From the NCBI GenBank assembly GCA_035652095.1, contig DASREM010000014.1, positions 183,474 to 247,473 on the forward strand: 64,000 bases of DNA, given 5' to 3'. The position numbers and the translations under genes were made by a program. Below, in pieces: positions 7,158 through 15,577 of this stretch. Origin of the DNA: DASREM01 sp035652095 (GTDB taxonomy: Bacteria > Acidobacteriota > Terriglobia > Terriglobales > Acidobacteriaceae). A model generated the notes under the pieces. That model saw only the letters and a program-made list of their open reading frames with translations, was not told the origin of the DNA and ran no database searches. How positions within the stretch are numbered: position 1 is the first letter of the stretch; each line of letters starts with the position of its first letter.

Positions 7158-9056
7158 ATGAAGTCCGTCATCGTCGGCACGGCTGGGCATATCGATCATG
7201 GCAAGACTGCGCTGGTCAAAGCGCTCACTGGCATCGACGCCGACCGGCTCGAGGAAGAGAAACGGCGAGGGATCACCATTGACCTGGGATTCGCGCACCT
7301 CGAGTTGCCCGCCCCGGATGGCGAGCCCATCCGTTTCGGCTTCGTAGATGTCCCCGGTCACGAACGCTTCGTGCGCAACATGCTGGCCGGTGTGGGCGGG
7401 ATCGACCTGGTGCTGCTGGTCATCGCGGCCGATGAGTCAATCAAGCCGCAGACCCGCGAGCACTTCGATATCTGCCGGCTGCTTTCCATACCGCGCGGCA
7501 TCACCGTGCTGACCAAGTCCGACCTGGTCGATCGCGAGACGCTCGATGTAGTACGGCTGGAGGTGGAAGACTTTCTGAAGGGGTCGTTTCTCGAAGGCTC
7601 GCCGATCATTCCGGTCAGCGCGCTGAAGGAGACCGGGCTGAATGAACTAAAGCAAGCTCTGGCTCGCATGGCTTCGGAGGTTCCGGCGCGAGACGCGAAT
7701 GCCCTGCCGCGGTTGCCGATTGATCGCGTGTTTACCATGAAAGGCTTCGGCACGGTAGTAACCGGCACACTGGTCGCGGGAACCGTTCAAAAAGAAACTG
7801 AGCTGGAATCGTTCCCGCACGGGAAGCGGGTGCGTGTGCGCGGGGTACAGGTTCACGGACAAAGTTCCGAGCAGGCACAGGCGGGACAGCGCACGGCGCT
7901 CAACCTGGCCGGGGTGGCCACAGACGATCTGCGACGCGGCATGATGCTGGCGCCCCCGGCGACGCTCCATTCCACTTCTCGCGTTGACGTTTCCCTCTCG
8001 CTGCTGGCCTCTGCCAAGCCGCTGAAAGACCGCGCGCGGGTGCATCTGCACTCATACACATCCGAGGTGATCGCGGAGGTCGTGCTATACGGCAAGAAGC
8101 AGATCGCGCCGGGAGAATCGGCCTTCGCCCAGTTGCGACTGGCAGAACCGCTCCTGTTCCTGCCGGGAGACCGTTTCATCATCCGGCAGTTTTCGCCGGT
8201 GATCACGATCGGCGGCGGCGTGGTGGTGGACACATCTCCGCTCACCAGCAAGCAGAAGGCGGACGAACGGATGGCTTACCTTGAAATTCTACAAAAGGGA
8301 GCGCCGGAAGAGGTTGTGCTGGCGCGAGTCGGACGGCGGGCCAATCTCGGGCTGACGGTTGCAGCACTCATTGCCGAGACGGGGTGGACTGAATCCCGGT
8401 ACCAACCTGTGATTTCCGCGCTGCAAAGAACCGGAAGTGTCGTTCGCGCCGGCGACACCCTGATCGCGGCCGAGGTGCTGCGACGAAATTCCGAGGCGCT
8501 GCTGGCAACGCTCGTGAAGTTTCACAATCAGAATCCTCTGGTCGCAGGAATTGGACGTGAAGCCTTGCGGGAGGTGTCGGCCTTGGGCGGCGAAGTCTTC
8601 TCGGCGGTTGCCGACCTCCTGGTCCACGAGAAGAAGATCGAATTCGCGGGCGAACTGGTTCGCCTGCCCGGACGCGGCGTGGTCATGAAAAATGAAGAGG
8701 CGGAATCAAAGAAGATCATCGAGAGCGCGTTTGCGAAAGCTGGACTGGCCGTTCCCTCGCTCAACGAAGTGCTCGCGGGATTGAAGGTGGACAAGGTTCG
8801 CGCCCAGAAGATCGTCACCCTGCTGCTACGCGACAAGGTCCTGGTGAAATTGTCGGATACGCTGGTCTTTCATCACACCGCGCTGGCCGATCTGCGGCAA
8901 CGCATGGCTGCACAGAAAGCGAAGTCGCCCAGGATTGACGTCGCGAAATTCAAGGATCTCACCGGAGTCAGCCGCAAGTACGCCATCCCGTTGCTTGAGT
9001 ATCTGGACCGCGAGCGCGTCACGAAGAGAGTGGGGGACGAGAGAGTCATTCTCTAG
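7158..9056 (+). CDS. selB: selenocysteine-specific elongation factor SelB
   Basis: A GTPase that carries selenocysteinyl-tRNA to UGA codons marked by a SECIS hairpin. The 632-residue protein has the EF-Tu-like G domain with GTAGHIDHGKTALVKALTG (G1), DVPGHERFVRNM (G3) and LTKSDLV (G4). Two beta-barrel domains follow (about residues 175-350), with RVFTMKGFGTVVTGTLV typical of SelB. The C-terminal third contains the winged-helix repeats that bind SECIS RNA, ending ISRKYAIPLLEYLDRE-like (SRKYAIPLLEYLDRERVTKR). Selenocysteine-containing proteins are therefore expected, but neither selA, selD nor selC is in this window. There is no Shine-Dalgarno sequence before the ATG. Confidence 0.95.
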   Translation: MKSVIVGTAGHIDHGKTALVKALTGIDADRLEEEKRRGITIDLGFAHLELPAPDGEPIRFGFVDVPGHERFVRNMLAGVGGIDLVLLVIAADESIKPQTREHFDICRLLSIPRGITVLTKSDLVDRETLDVVRLEVEDFLKGSFLEGSPIIPVSALKETGLNELKQALARMASEVPARDANALPRLPIDRVFTMKGFGTVVTGTLVAGTVQKETELESFPHGKRVRVRGVQVHGQSSEQAQAGQRTALNLAGVATDDLRRGMMLAPPATLHSTSRVDVSLSLLASAKPLKDRARVHLHSYTSEVIAEVVLYGKKQIAPGESAFAQLRLAEPLLFLPGDRFIIRQFSPVITIGGGVVVDTSPLTSKQKADERMAYLEILQKGAPEEVVLARVGRRANLGLTVAALIAETGWTESRYQPVISALQRTGSVVRAGDTLIAAEVLRRNSEALLATLVKFHNQNPLVAGIGREALREVSALGGEVFSAVADLLVHEKKIEFAGELVRLPGRGVVMKNEEAESKKIIESAFAKAGLAVPSLNEVLAGLKVDKVRAQKIVTLLLRDKVLVKLSDTLVFHHTALADLRQRMAAQKAKSPRIDVAKFKDLTGVSRKYAIPLLEYLDRERVTKRVGDERVIL

Positions 9057-9166
9057 CGGCGGATTTCTTTACTGAGTTTTCATTCCGACCCAATAGCCGG
9101 GATCCGCTCTCCTGTGCTGTACGACGCGCTGTGCTGGCAGGCAGATACGACCGGAACGACAACGCT

Positions 9167-9172
9167 TATAAT
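9167..9172 (+). promoter_or_regulatory. -10 box TATAAT before the GNAT-trmFO pair
   Basis: A consensus TATAAT, 41 nt before the ATG at 9214. No good -35 box lies at the proper distance (the best is GATACG). It is a plausible promoter for the acetyltransferase-trmFO pair. Confidence 0.35.
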
Positions 9173-9213
9173 ATGTGTTCAGACCGCCTGTTTTGCCGCA
9201 GGAGTTCCCGACC

Positions 9214-9693
9214 ATGCTCTCGATCCGCCCCGCGACTATCGAAGATGTGCCGTTGTTGCGAGCGATGATCTGCGAACTCGCGGAGTATGAACGCGAGTTG
9301 GAGTCGGTCAAAATTACCGATGCACAGTTAGCTCGAGACGGGTTTGGCGAGGATCCGAAATTTCGCGCCTTGATCGCGGAGTGGAACGGACAGCCCGCCG
9401 GCTATGCCGTGTTCTTTCAGTTCTACAGCACATGGACGGGGCGGCACATGTTTCTGGAGGATTTATTTGTGCGGCCGCAGCTTCGAGGAAAGAAAATCGG
9501 TATGACGCTGATGGCCAAGGTTGCAAGTATCGCGCGAGAAGAAGGATGCAACGCCATGCGCTGGGAGGTGCTGGCGTGGAACCAGCCGAGCATTGATCTG
9601 TATCAATCGCTGGGGGGAGAGTTTCTCGACGATTGGAAACTGGTTTTGCTGAGAGATGAAGCTTTGAAGAGGCTGGCGGAGCGCGCGGCTTGA
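9214..9693 (+). CDS. GNAT-family N-acetyltransferase (diamine acetyltransferase-like)
   Basis: A 159-residue GNAT protein that transfers acetyl from acetyl-CoA to an amine. The N-terminus IRPATIEDVPLLRAMICELA and the acetyl-CoA-binding segment LFVRPQLRGKKIGMTLMAKV (Q/RxxGxG/A type) are clear. MHFLEDL-like (MFLEDLFVR), RWEVLAWNQPSIDLYQSLG and the C-terminal tail resemble spermidine/spermine acetyltransferases, but the substrate cannot be read from sequence. ATG 9214 is chosen because AGGAG lies about 9 nt upstream; a GTG at 9175 would add 13 residues without similarity. It overlaps the trmFO start, so the two are translationally coupled. Confidence 0.88.
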   Translation: MLSIRPATIEDVPLLRAMICELAEYERELESVKITDAQLARDGFGEDPKFRALIAEWNGQPAGYAVFFQFYSTWTGRHMFLEDLFVRPQLRGKKIGMTLMAKVASIAREEGCNAMRWEVLAWNQPSIDLYQSLGGEFLDDWKLVLLRDEALKRLAERAA

Positions 9694-11081
9694 GGGTTCG
9701 AATCATCGGCGCGGGGTTGGCAGGCACCGAGGCGGCGTGGCAGTGTGCGCGGCGCGGCGTCGCGGTCGAGTTGTTCGAGATGCGCCCGGTGCGAACCACC
9801 CCCGCGCATCAAACTGGCGATTTCGCCGAACTGGTCTGTTCCAATTCCTTGAAGTCCGAAAGCGAGAACACCGCACCCTGGTTGTTGAAGGAGGAGATGC
9901 GGCGGGCCGGATCGTTGCTGATTTCGATCGCGCGCGATTGTGCAGTGCCCGCGGGACATGCGTTGGCCGTGGATCGAATTGCATTCGCACAGAAGGTGAC
10001 CGAGACGATCTCGCGTGAGCCGCTGATCACGGTGCGGCGCGAAGAGGTCACGCGCATCGATGAGACTCAGTTGACCATTGTTGCGACGGGGCCGCTAACC
10101 TCGGATGCGTTCATTGTCGAGATTGCGCGGTTGAGCGCGCAGGCGCCTTCCTTGGCGGCACTCGACGCTCCTCCCGGGCTGAGGTGCGGTTCGGCGATAC
10201 AACCGGAGAGCCCTCACCTTTATTTCTACGACTCCATCAGTCCCATCGTCGAAGCCGATTCCATCGACATGGAAAAGGTTTACCTCGCGGCGCGATATGA
10301 TAAAGGCACTGCCGACTACATCAACTGCCCGATGTCGAAAGAGGAGTACGACGCCTTCTTGGACGCGCTGCTTGCGGCGCAGTCGGTCGAAGACCGCGAT
10401 TGGGAGAAGCTGAATTATTTCGAAGCCTGCCTTCCCATTGAAGAGATCGCGCGCCGTGGTCGCGACACCTTGCGCTTCGGCCCAATGAAGCCCGTCGGCC
10501 TGAGAGATCCTCGAACCGGGAAGCCCCCTTATGCGGTCGTGCAACTGCGGCAGGAAAACCTGCGCGCCGACTCCTACAACCTGGTTGGATTTCAGAATCA
10601 TCTGAAATACGGCGAGCAGGCGCGCGTGCTGCGACTCATCCCGGGACTGGGGAACGCGCGCTTCCTGCGCTACGGGCAAATCCATCGCAACACCTACATC
10701 AATGCGCCGGCTCTGCTGCTGCCCACGCTGCAGATGAAGGCCCACCCAAATGTGTTCTTTGCCGGACAGATTTGCGGGGTGGAAGGCTATGTCGAGTCCA
10801 TCGCGACCGGCATGGTTGCAGGCATCGAGGCCGCAGCGGTAGTCCAAGGCGAGGTGCCGGTTCCGCCGGCGCGCGCGACTGCGCTGGGGTCGCTTCTGCA
10901 TTATGTGAGCAAGGCTGAGACCAGGAATTTCCAGCCCGCCAACATCACATTCGATTTACTTCCCACCCTGGAAAAGAAGATCCGGGACCGCAAGCAGCGA
11001 CACCGCGAGCAATGCGATCGTGCACTGCGGGAATTGAGCCACTGGCTCGATCAGATCGCGCTGCAACCCGCCAAAACCTAG
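9690..11081 (+). CDS. trmFO: folate-dependent tRNA m5U54 methyltransferase TrmFO
   Basis: Makes ribothymidine at position 54 of tRNA, using methylenetetrahydrofolate as carbon donor and FAD. The 463-residue protein has the dinucleotide-binding start RVRIIGAGLAGTEAAWQ, the signature FAELVCSNSLKSE, the conserved segment NCPMSKEEYDAF and a C-terminal FFAGQICGVEGYVES motif that binds FAD. The start is a TTG at 9690 that overlaps the TGA of the previous gene as TTGA. No downstream alternative keeps the nucleotide-binding glycines, so this start is nearly forced. The family is common in Gram-positives and several other phyla that lack TrmA. Confidence 0.95.
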   Translation: MRVRIIGAGLAGTEAAWQCARRGVAVELFEMRPVRTTPAHQTGDFAELVCSNSLKSESENTAPWLLKEEMRRAGSLLISIARDCAVPAGHALAVDRIAFAQKVTETISREPLITVRREEVTRIDETQLTIVATGPLTSDAFIVEIARLSAQAPSLAALDAPPGLRCGSAIQPESPHLYFYDSISPIVEADSIDMEKVYLAARYDKGTADYINCPMSKEEYDAFLDALLAAQSVEDRDWEKLNYFEACLPIEEIARRGRDTLRFGPMKPVGLRDPRTGKPPYAVVQLRQENLRADSYNLVGFQNHLKYGEQARVLRLIPGLGNARFLRYGQIHRNTYINAPALLLPTLQMKAHPNVFFAGQICGVEGYVESIATGMVAGIEAAAVVQGEVPVPPARATALGSLLHYVSKAETRNFQPANITFDLLPTLEKKIRDRKQRHREQCDRALRELSHWLDQIALQPAKT

Positions 11082-11176
11082 AATTTTTCTGCAACAAATC
11101 CCGCCCGCTTTGCGTATCAACACCCAGGCGCAGGAACGCGCTTACGTTCCCGCCCCATGCGCGTCCATTACCTCGG

Positions 11177-12436
11177 ATGGTACTCAAGGATCTCATTGGC
11201 GATGTAGTTCGTACCCTCTGGGCCCACAAGCTGCGCACATTTCTCACCATGTTCGGAATTGCATGGGGGATTGTTTCCATCGTGCTGATGGTGGCCGCGG
11301 GAGAAGGCTTGCGTAAGGGCCAGGAAGACCAGGCCAAGAACCTCGGCAAAGACATCATGATCGTCTTTCACGGCCGAACCAGTATGCAGGTCGGCGGGGC
11401 GCGCGCGGGACGGGCGGTACGCTGGCTGCATGGCGACGTGGCCGCGGTGCAGGCGGAGTCTCCGGATTGCGAGTACGCGATTCCTGAACTCGAGCAGGAC
11501 TCGGTCAAGGTGCATAGTAACTTCAACAACGCCGCGCTCACGGTGACCGGCTCCTATCCTCCGTTCGGATCTATCCGCAGCCTGGATGTGAACTCCGGCC
11601 GTTTCTATGACTGGGACGATCAGAACCAGGCGCGGCGGGTTGCCTTTCTGGGCAGCGATGCGGCGAAACAACTTTTCCCAGGCCGCGACCCGGTGGGCCA
11701 GAACATTTACATCAACGACATACCGTTCTCGGTCATCGGCGTCATGGCGAAGAAGAAGCAGGACTCGAGCTACGATGGCTGGGACGTAAACAAAATTTTT
11801 ATTCCCTTCTCGGCGGAGATGCGCGATTTCCCCAACAAGCCTCCCGCAACCGAGGACAGCTTCGATCAATTGCTGGTCACGCCCAAGTCGGTGGAGCAGC
11901 ATGAAGCCTGCAAGCGAGAGGTCCGCACGGTGCTGGGGCGGCTGCATAATTTCGATCCGCTGGACAAGGAAGCTTGTCCCATCTGGGACACGGTGCAGGA
12001 AGCCAAAGCATTCCGCCAGATGACGGACGGCATGAAGTATTTTCTGGGCGCCGTGGGAGTGGTGACCCTGTTTCTGGGCGGGTTGGGCGTGATGAACGTC
12101 ATGATGGTGGCAGTGCGTGAGCGCACGCGCGAGATCGGGGTGCGCAAGGCGCTGGGCGCACCGGCCCATACCATCCTCAAACAATTTTTCATTGAAGCGC
12201 TGTTTATCGCGTTTGTAAGCGGGGCGATCGGCCTGGGGGTGGCGTACGGATTGTGTTCGCTCGTGGACCTGCTGCCCATGCCTGACTTCTTTGCCGGATT
12301 GCTGCCCACGTGGCGGTCCGGCCTGGTTGCGTGCACGCTGCTGGGAACGATCGCGGTGTTCTCAGCGTTGTATCCGGCCAAGCGGGCAGCGTCGGTCGAT
12401 CCCATTGAGGCGCTGAGATTCGAGGCCGGCGGGTAG
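11177..12436 (+). CDS. MacB/FtsX-like ABC transporter permease (first of two)
   Basis: A 419-residue inner-membrane permease. One N-terminal helix (about residues 18-40, FLTMFGIAWGIVSIVLMVAA) precedes a large periplasmic MacB-type domain. Three C-terminal helices of the FtsX fold follow, with GVMNVMMVAVRERTREIGVRKALGA between them, the loop that contacts the ATPase. The end AKRAASVDPIEALR is typical. MacB-type systems work by mechanotransmission across the envelope and export lipoproteins, peptides or macrolides. No ATPase gene lies nearby, so the partner must be encoded elsewhere. ATG 11177 starts MVLKDLIGDVVRTLWAHK, the usual family N-terminus, without a good Shine-Dalgarno. Confidence 0.88.
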   Translation: MVLKDLIGDVVRTLWAHKLRTFLTMFGIAWGIVSIVLMVAAGEGLRKGQEDQAKNLGKDIMIVFHGRTSMQVGGARAGRAVRWLHGDVAAVQAESPDCEYAIPELEQDSVKVHSNFNNAALTVTGSYPPFGSIRSLDVNSGRFYDWDDQNQARRVAFLGSDAAKQLFPGRDPVGQNIYINDIPFSVIGVMAKKKQDSSYDGWDVNKIFIPFSAEMRDFPNKPPATEDSFDQLLVTPKSVEQHEACKREVRTVLGRLHNFDPLDKEACPIWDTVQEAKAFRQMTDGMKYFLGAVGVVTLFLGGLGVMNVMMVAVRERTREIGVRKALGAPAHTILKQFFIEALFIAFVSGAIGLGVAYGLCSLVDLLPMPDFFAGLLPTWRSGLVACTLLGTIAVFSALYPAKRAASVDPIEALRFEAGG

Positions 12437-12470
12437 AAAGCGGGTCGCCCTCGGCCACGGTGGACGTTTC

Positions 12471-13727
12471 ATGCTATTGCAGATCATCTCCGAAGCCTGG
12501 ATCGCTTTGAAGCGCAATTACACGCGCAGCCTGCTCACCATGCTGGGTATCGTGTGGGGCATTGCGACCGTGACCCTGCTGATCGCATATGGCAGCAGCT
12601 TCCGGCAGATCCTGGTGAACGGCTTCGATGCCTTCGGCAAGAGTGTCGTCATCTGCTGGCCGCAGCAGACGAGCGAACAGCCTGGCGGACAGCGTGCCGG
12701 GAAAAAAGTCGTACTCGAGGCGGCCGACCTGCAGATGGTGAAAGACATGGCCCCACTGGTGAAGCACGTCTGCCTGGAAACCGTAAAAAGGCCCGGCATT
12801 TCGTACGGCGATCGCATGGTTGGCACAGCTGCGATTCGCGGCGTGTGCCCGGAGTACGGCGAGATGCGCAACGAGGTGCCGTCCGAGGGACGCTGGATCA
12901 GTTCCTCCGATGAACTGGAGCGGCGGCGGGTGGTGTTCCTCGGCGGCAGAGTGCGGGAACAGTTGTTCAGCGGGCGTCCGGCGGTCGGTGAACAAGTGGC
13001 GATTGGCGGCGTGCGATTCACCGTGATCGGTGTGATGGCCAGAAAAATCCAGCTCAGTAATTATTTCAGCAGCGATGACGAGTCCGCATGGATTCCCTTC
13101 TCGGCCGCGGGCGACCTCTGGAACACAAAGAATGCCCAGGTGATGGTCTTCGAGCCCATCGCTCCGCACTTCGAGAAAAAAGCGATGGCGCAGGTGCTGG
13201 CGGCGATTGCCACTCGCCAGCAATTTTCGCCGACAGATCCTAAGGCCATCCAGATGTTCGGCCGCGACGAGTTCCGTCCTGTGATTGACGCGCTAACCAT
13301 CGGCCTGCAGGTGCTGCTTACTTTTATCGGAACCCTGACCCTCGGCATTGGTGGTGTTGGCGTGATGAACATCATGCTGGTATCGGTGGATGAGCGCATC
13401 CGCGAGATTGGCTTGCGCCGTGCACTGGGCGCGAGAAAGCGTCATATCAAGTTCCAGTTCCTGGCGGAGACGCTGCTGATTATGCTGCTGGGCGGGGCGA
13501 TCGGCGTGTTGCTCTCCTATGCCGTAGCCGCCGCAGTGGGAACCCTTCCCCTCATGGGACCGCTATTCGAAGACGATTCCGGCAAAGCCGACATTCATCT
13601 GAAGATTTCCATGGTGACCGTGATGCTCTCGACAGTAGTGCTGTTGCTGGTGGGAGTGGCCAGTGGATTGGTGCCGGCGCTGCGGGCCTCGAAGCTGGAC
13701 CCTGTGGAAGCGTTGAGATACGAATAA
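12471..13727 (+). CDS. MacB/FtsX-like ABC transporter permease (second of two)
   Basis: A 418-residue paralogue of the preceding gene with the same layout: an N-terminal helix (SLLTMLGIVWGIATVTLLIA), a periplasmic domain, then three C-terminal helices with GVMNIMLVSVDERIREIGLRRALGA and the ending ALRASKLDPVEALRYE. It lies 34 nt after the first permease. The pair may form a heterodimer, as dimeric MacB permeases do; this is inference. No ATPase or membrane fusion gene is adjacent. The stop codon at 13725 is followed by a quasi-repeat array. Confidence 0.88.
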   Translation: MLLQIISEAWIALKRNYTRSLLTMLGIVWGIATVTLLIAYGSSFRQILVNGFDAFGKSVVICWPQQTSEQPGGQRAGKKVVLEAADLQMVKDMAPLVKHVCLETVKRPGISYGDRMVGTAAIRGVCPEYGEMRNEVPSEGRWISSSDELERRRVVFLGGRVREQLFSGRPAVGEQVAIGGVRFTVIGVMARKIQLSNYFSSDDESAWIPFSAAGDLWNTKNAQVMVFEPIAPHFEKKAMAQVLAAIATRQQFSPTDPKAIQMFGRDEFRPVIDALTIGLQVLLTFIGTLTLGIGGVGVMNIMLVSVDERIREIGLRRALGARKRHIKFQFLAETLLIMLLGGAIGVLLSYAVAAAVGTLPLMGPLFEDDSGKADIHLKISMVTVMLSTVVLLLVGVASGLVPALRASKLDPVEALRYE

Positions 13728-13728
13728 A

Positions 13729-13840
13729 CAATGCAGAAGTTAGAAGGCAGAATGCAGAAGTAAAACCCAATTCTCAATTTTCAATTCTTAATTCTTCATT
13801 CTGACTTCTTCATTCTTCGTTCCGGCTTCTGCATTCTCTT
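13729..13840 (+). repeat. AATGCAGAAGT array with inverted arm, 3' of the permease gene
   Basis: AATGCAGAAGT occurs at 13730-13740 and 13751-13761. A run of AATTCT/CATTCT units follows, then CTTCTGCATTC (13826-13836), a perfect inverse of GAATGCAGAAG (13750-13760). The transcript could fold on an 11-bp stem. The 13-mer starting at 13749 (AGAATGCAGAAGT) recurs at 63779-63791 between tuf and rpmG. Confidence 0.8.
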
Positions 13841-13887
13841 GACCTCCCGGCGGGTTAGGATTACTTTCGCTGCGTCGAGGTGACGTC

Positions 13888-14964
13888 TTGCCAATCTCTG
13901 CCGTGGATGCGATCAGCCCCGCCTTTGAGCATACCAAGCAACAACTCACCAAGCCGTTTCGCCTCGGGCAATGGGCTCGGCTGGCTCTGGTAGGCTTCCT
14001 GGCAGGAGAACTTAGCTCTGGCGGCGGTTGCAGTATGCCGCGCAGCTTCACCATCCCGCAGCAGCCCTCAGGAAGCGATCATCTCTTGAGCCTGTCTATT
14101 CCAGGCATCAATCCCGCTCTATATGCCGGTTTGATCGCCATTCTGGTGGTTTGCGGCCTGGTTCTCTGGATCTTGTTTCTTTACGTGAGCAGCGTCATGC
14201 GTTTCGTGCTGTTCGACAGTCTGGTGGCCCGGTATTGCGAGATTCGCAAACGATGGCATGCGCGCCAGGGCCCGGGCCTGCGGCTATTTGTCTGGCAACT
14301 GCTGGTGTTGCTGGCGACCATCGTCATCTTCACCATCCTGGTGGGGGTTCCGGCAGCCATCGCCTTTGGGATGGGATGGATGAAAGCCCCGAAAGAACAT
14401 CTTGTGCCGCTGATTCTGGGTGGGATGATCCTGTTTTTCGTGTTTCTGGCGCTGGTAGTCGCCATGGTCGTGGTGCATGTGTTCACCAAGGATTTCGTGG
14501 TGCCACAGATGGCGCTTGAAAATATTTCCGCAATTGAAGGTTGGCGGCGCCTGCTGCCGCAAGTGCAATCAGAAGTGGGTGGATACGCCGGATACGCGGG
14601 TATGAAAATCGTCATGGCCCTGGCCGCGGCCGTGGTGATTGGGGTTGTTTCCGTGGTCGCGTTTCTCGTTCTGCTGATCCCGTTCGGCGGGTTCGGCGCG
14701 ATTGCCATCCTCCTGGGCAAAGCCGGAGGGCTGACATGGAATGCCTACACCATTACGCTAGCCATCGTCGTCGGAACAATTTTTTTGTGCATCATGCTGT
14801 ATACAGTTTCTTTTATCTCGGTACCGGTCGTGGTTTTCTTCCCTGCCTATGCGCTGTATTTCTATGGCGCGCGGTATGCGCCGCTCAGTGCAGTCTTGTA
14901 TCCCGCTCCAGCGCCTATTCCAGTTACGCCGCCGCCGCTTATGCCGCCTGAACCGATTGGCTAG
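13888..14964 (+). CDS. multi-pass membrane protein of unknown function
   Basis: A 358-residue protein with about six hydrophobic segments: roughly residues 70-100, 130-165, 170-200, 240-275 and 285-325, plus a short N-terminal one. The cytosolic start SPAFEHTKQQLTKPFRLGQW resembles proteins in which a short amphipathic segment precedes a glycerophosphodiester-phosphodiesterase-like or DUF4013-like membrane domain. The C-terminus is proline-rich. The start is a TTG with GAGGTG about 6 nt upstream. It is followed 74 nt later by an ExbD gene in the same direction. No function can be assigned. Confidence 0.75.
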   Translation: MPISAVDAISPAFEHTKQQLTKPFRLGQWARLALVGFLAGELSSGGGCSMPRSFTIPQQPSGSDHLLSLSIPGINPALYAGLIAILVVCGLVLWILFLYVSSVMRFVLFDSLVARYCEIRKRWHARQGPGLRLFVWQLLVLLATIVIFTILVGVPAAIAFGMGWMKAPKEHLVPLILGGMILFFVFLALVVAMVVVHVFTKDFVVPQMALENISAIEGWRRLLPQVQSEVGGYAGYAGMKIVMALAAAVVIGVVSVVAFLVLLIPFGGFGAIAILLGKAGGLTWNAYTITLAIVVGTIFLCIMLYTVSFISVPVVVFFPAYALYFYGARYAPLSAVLYPAPAPIPVTPPPLMPPEPIG

Positions 14965-15038
14965 CCCGGCGGGAACTTCATGGTGATCGCGGGTGTCAAA
15001 TCCACAAGACACGCGCGTGCTCCGAGAGGAGCAACATC

Positions 15039-15470
15039 ATGGCGTTTCTGGCAGGCGGAGGCCCGTCACACCCGGAAATCAATGTCACACCACTGATTGA
15101 TGTGCTGCTGGTTCTGATCATCGTGTTCATGGTGGTGGACTCGATGAAACCCAAACAGGAAGGACTGCCGGCCGAGGTCCCGCAGCAGGCGCAGGATACT
15201 GTTCAGCGCACGTCGCCACTGGATCGGACGATCGTGATCCAGGTGATCGAGCGCAACGGGCAACCGGTTCCGGCGTTGCGGATTAACCAGGAAGAAGTAA
15301 GCTGGAACGACCTTCACGGCCGGCTGAAGGAGATCTTCAAGGAACGCGCAGAGCGGATTGCGTTTGTCCGCAGCGAGAATGAAGTGGACTTTCAGTATGT
15401 GGCGGACGTGATCGATACCGCACGCGAAGCCGGGGTCAAGCGCGTAGGATTGCTGACGGCGGAGCGTTGA
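15039..15470 (+). CDS. ExbD/TolR-family biopolymer transport protein
   Basis: A 143-residue inner-membrane protein with one helix (about residues 17-37, PLIDVLLVLIIVFMVV). It carries the conserved NVTPLIDVLLVLIIVFM motif, whose Asp is the proton-translocating residue of ExbD/TolR, and a periplasmic C-terminal domain. In complex with ExbB/TolQ it uses the proton gradient to energise TonB or Tol. GAGAGG lies about 10 nt before the ATG. Neither exbB/tolQ nor tonB is adjacent, so it is an orphan subunit here. A GGTTTCAA array starts 5 nt after its stop codon. Confidence 0.9.
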   Translation: MAFLAGGGPSHPEINVTPLIDVLLVLIIVFMVVDSMKPKQEGLPAEVPQQAQDTVQRTSPLDRTIVIQVIERNGQPVPALRINQEEVSWNDLHGRLKEIFKERAERIAFVRSENEVDFQYVADVIDTAREAGVKRVGLLTAER

Positions 15471-15475
15471 GGAAA

Positions 15476-15523
15476 GGTTTCAAGGTTTCAAGGTTTCAAG
15501 GTTTCAAAGTCTCAAGGTTTCAA
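15476..15523 (+). repeat. GGTTTCAA tandem array 3' of exbD
   Basis: Six 8-nt units: GGTTTCAA four times, then AGTCTCAA, then GGTTTCAA, starting 5 nt after the exbD stop. The 17-mer GGTTTCAAAGTCTCAAG is shared with a segment inside der (16473-16489). A related array lies, inverted, at 25274-25304. Confidence 0.92.
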
Positions 15524-15577
15524 CGCGGGCGATCTGATTCTCGACCCGGGGTGGCTGTCACTCCATGGATTGGGCCC

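Noticed and set aside
15476..15523. CRISPR-like array of GGTTTCAA units
   Set aside because: Units are 8 nt without spacers; the array is a simple tandem repeat. No cas genes are present.
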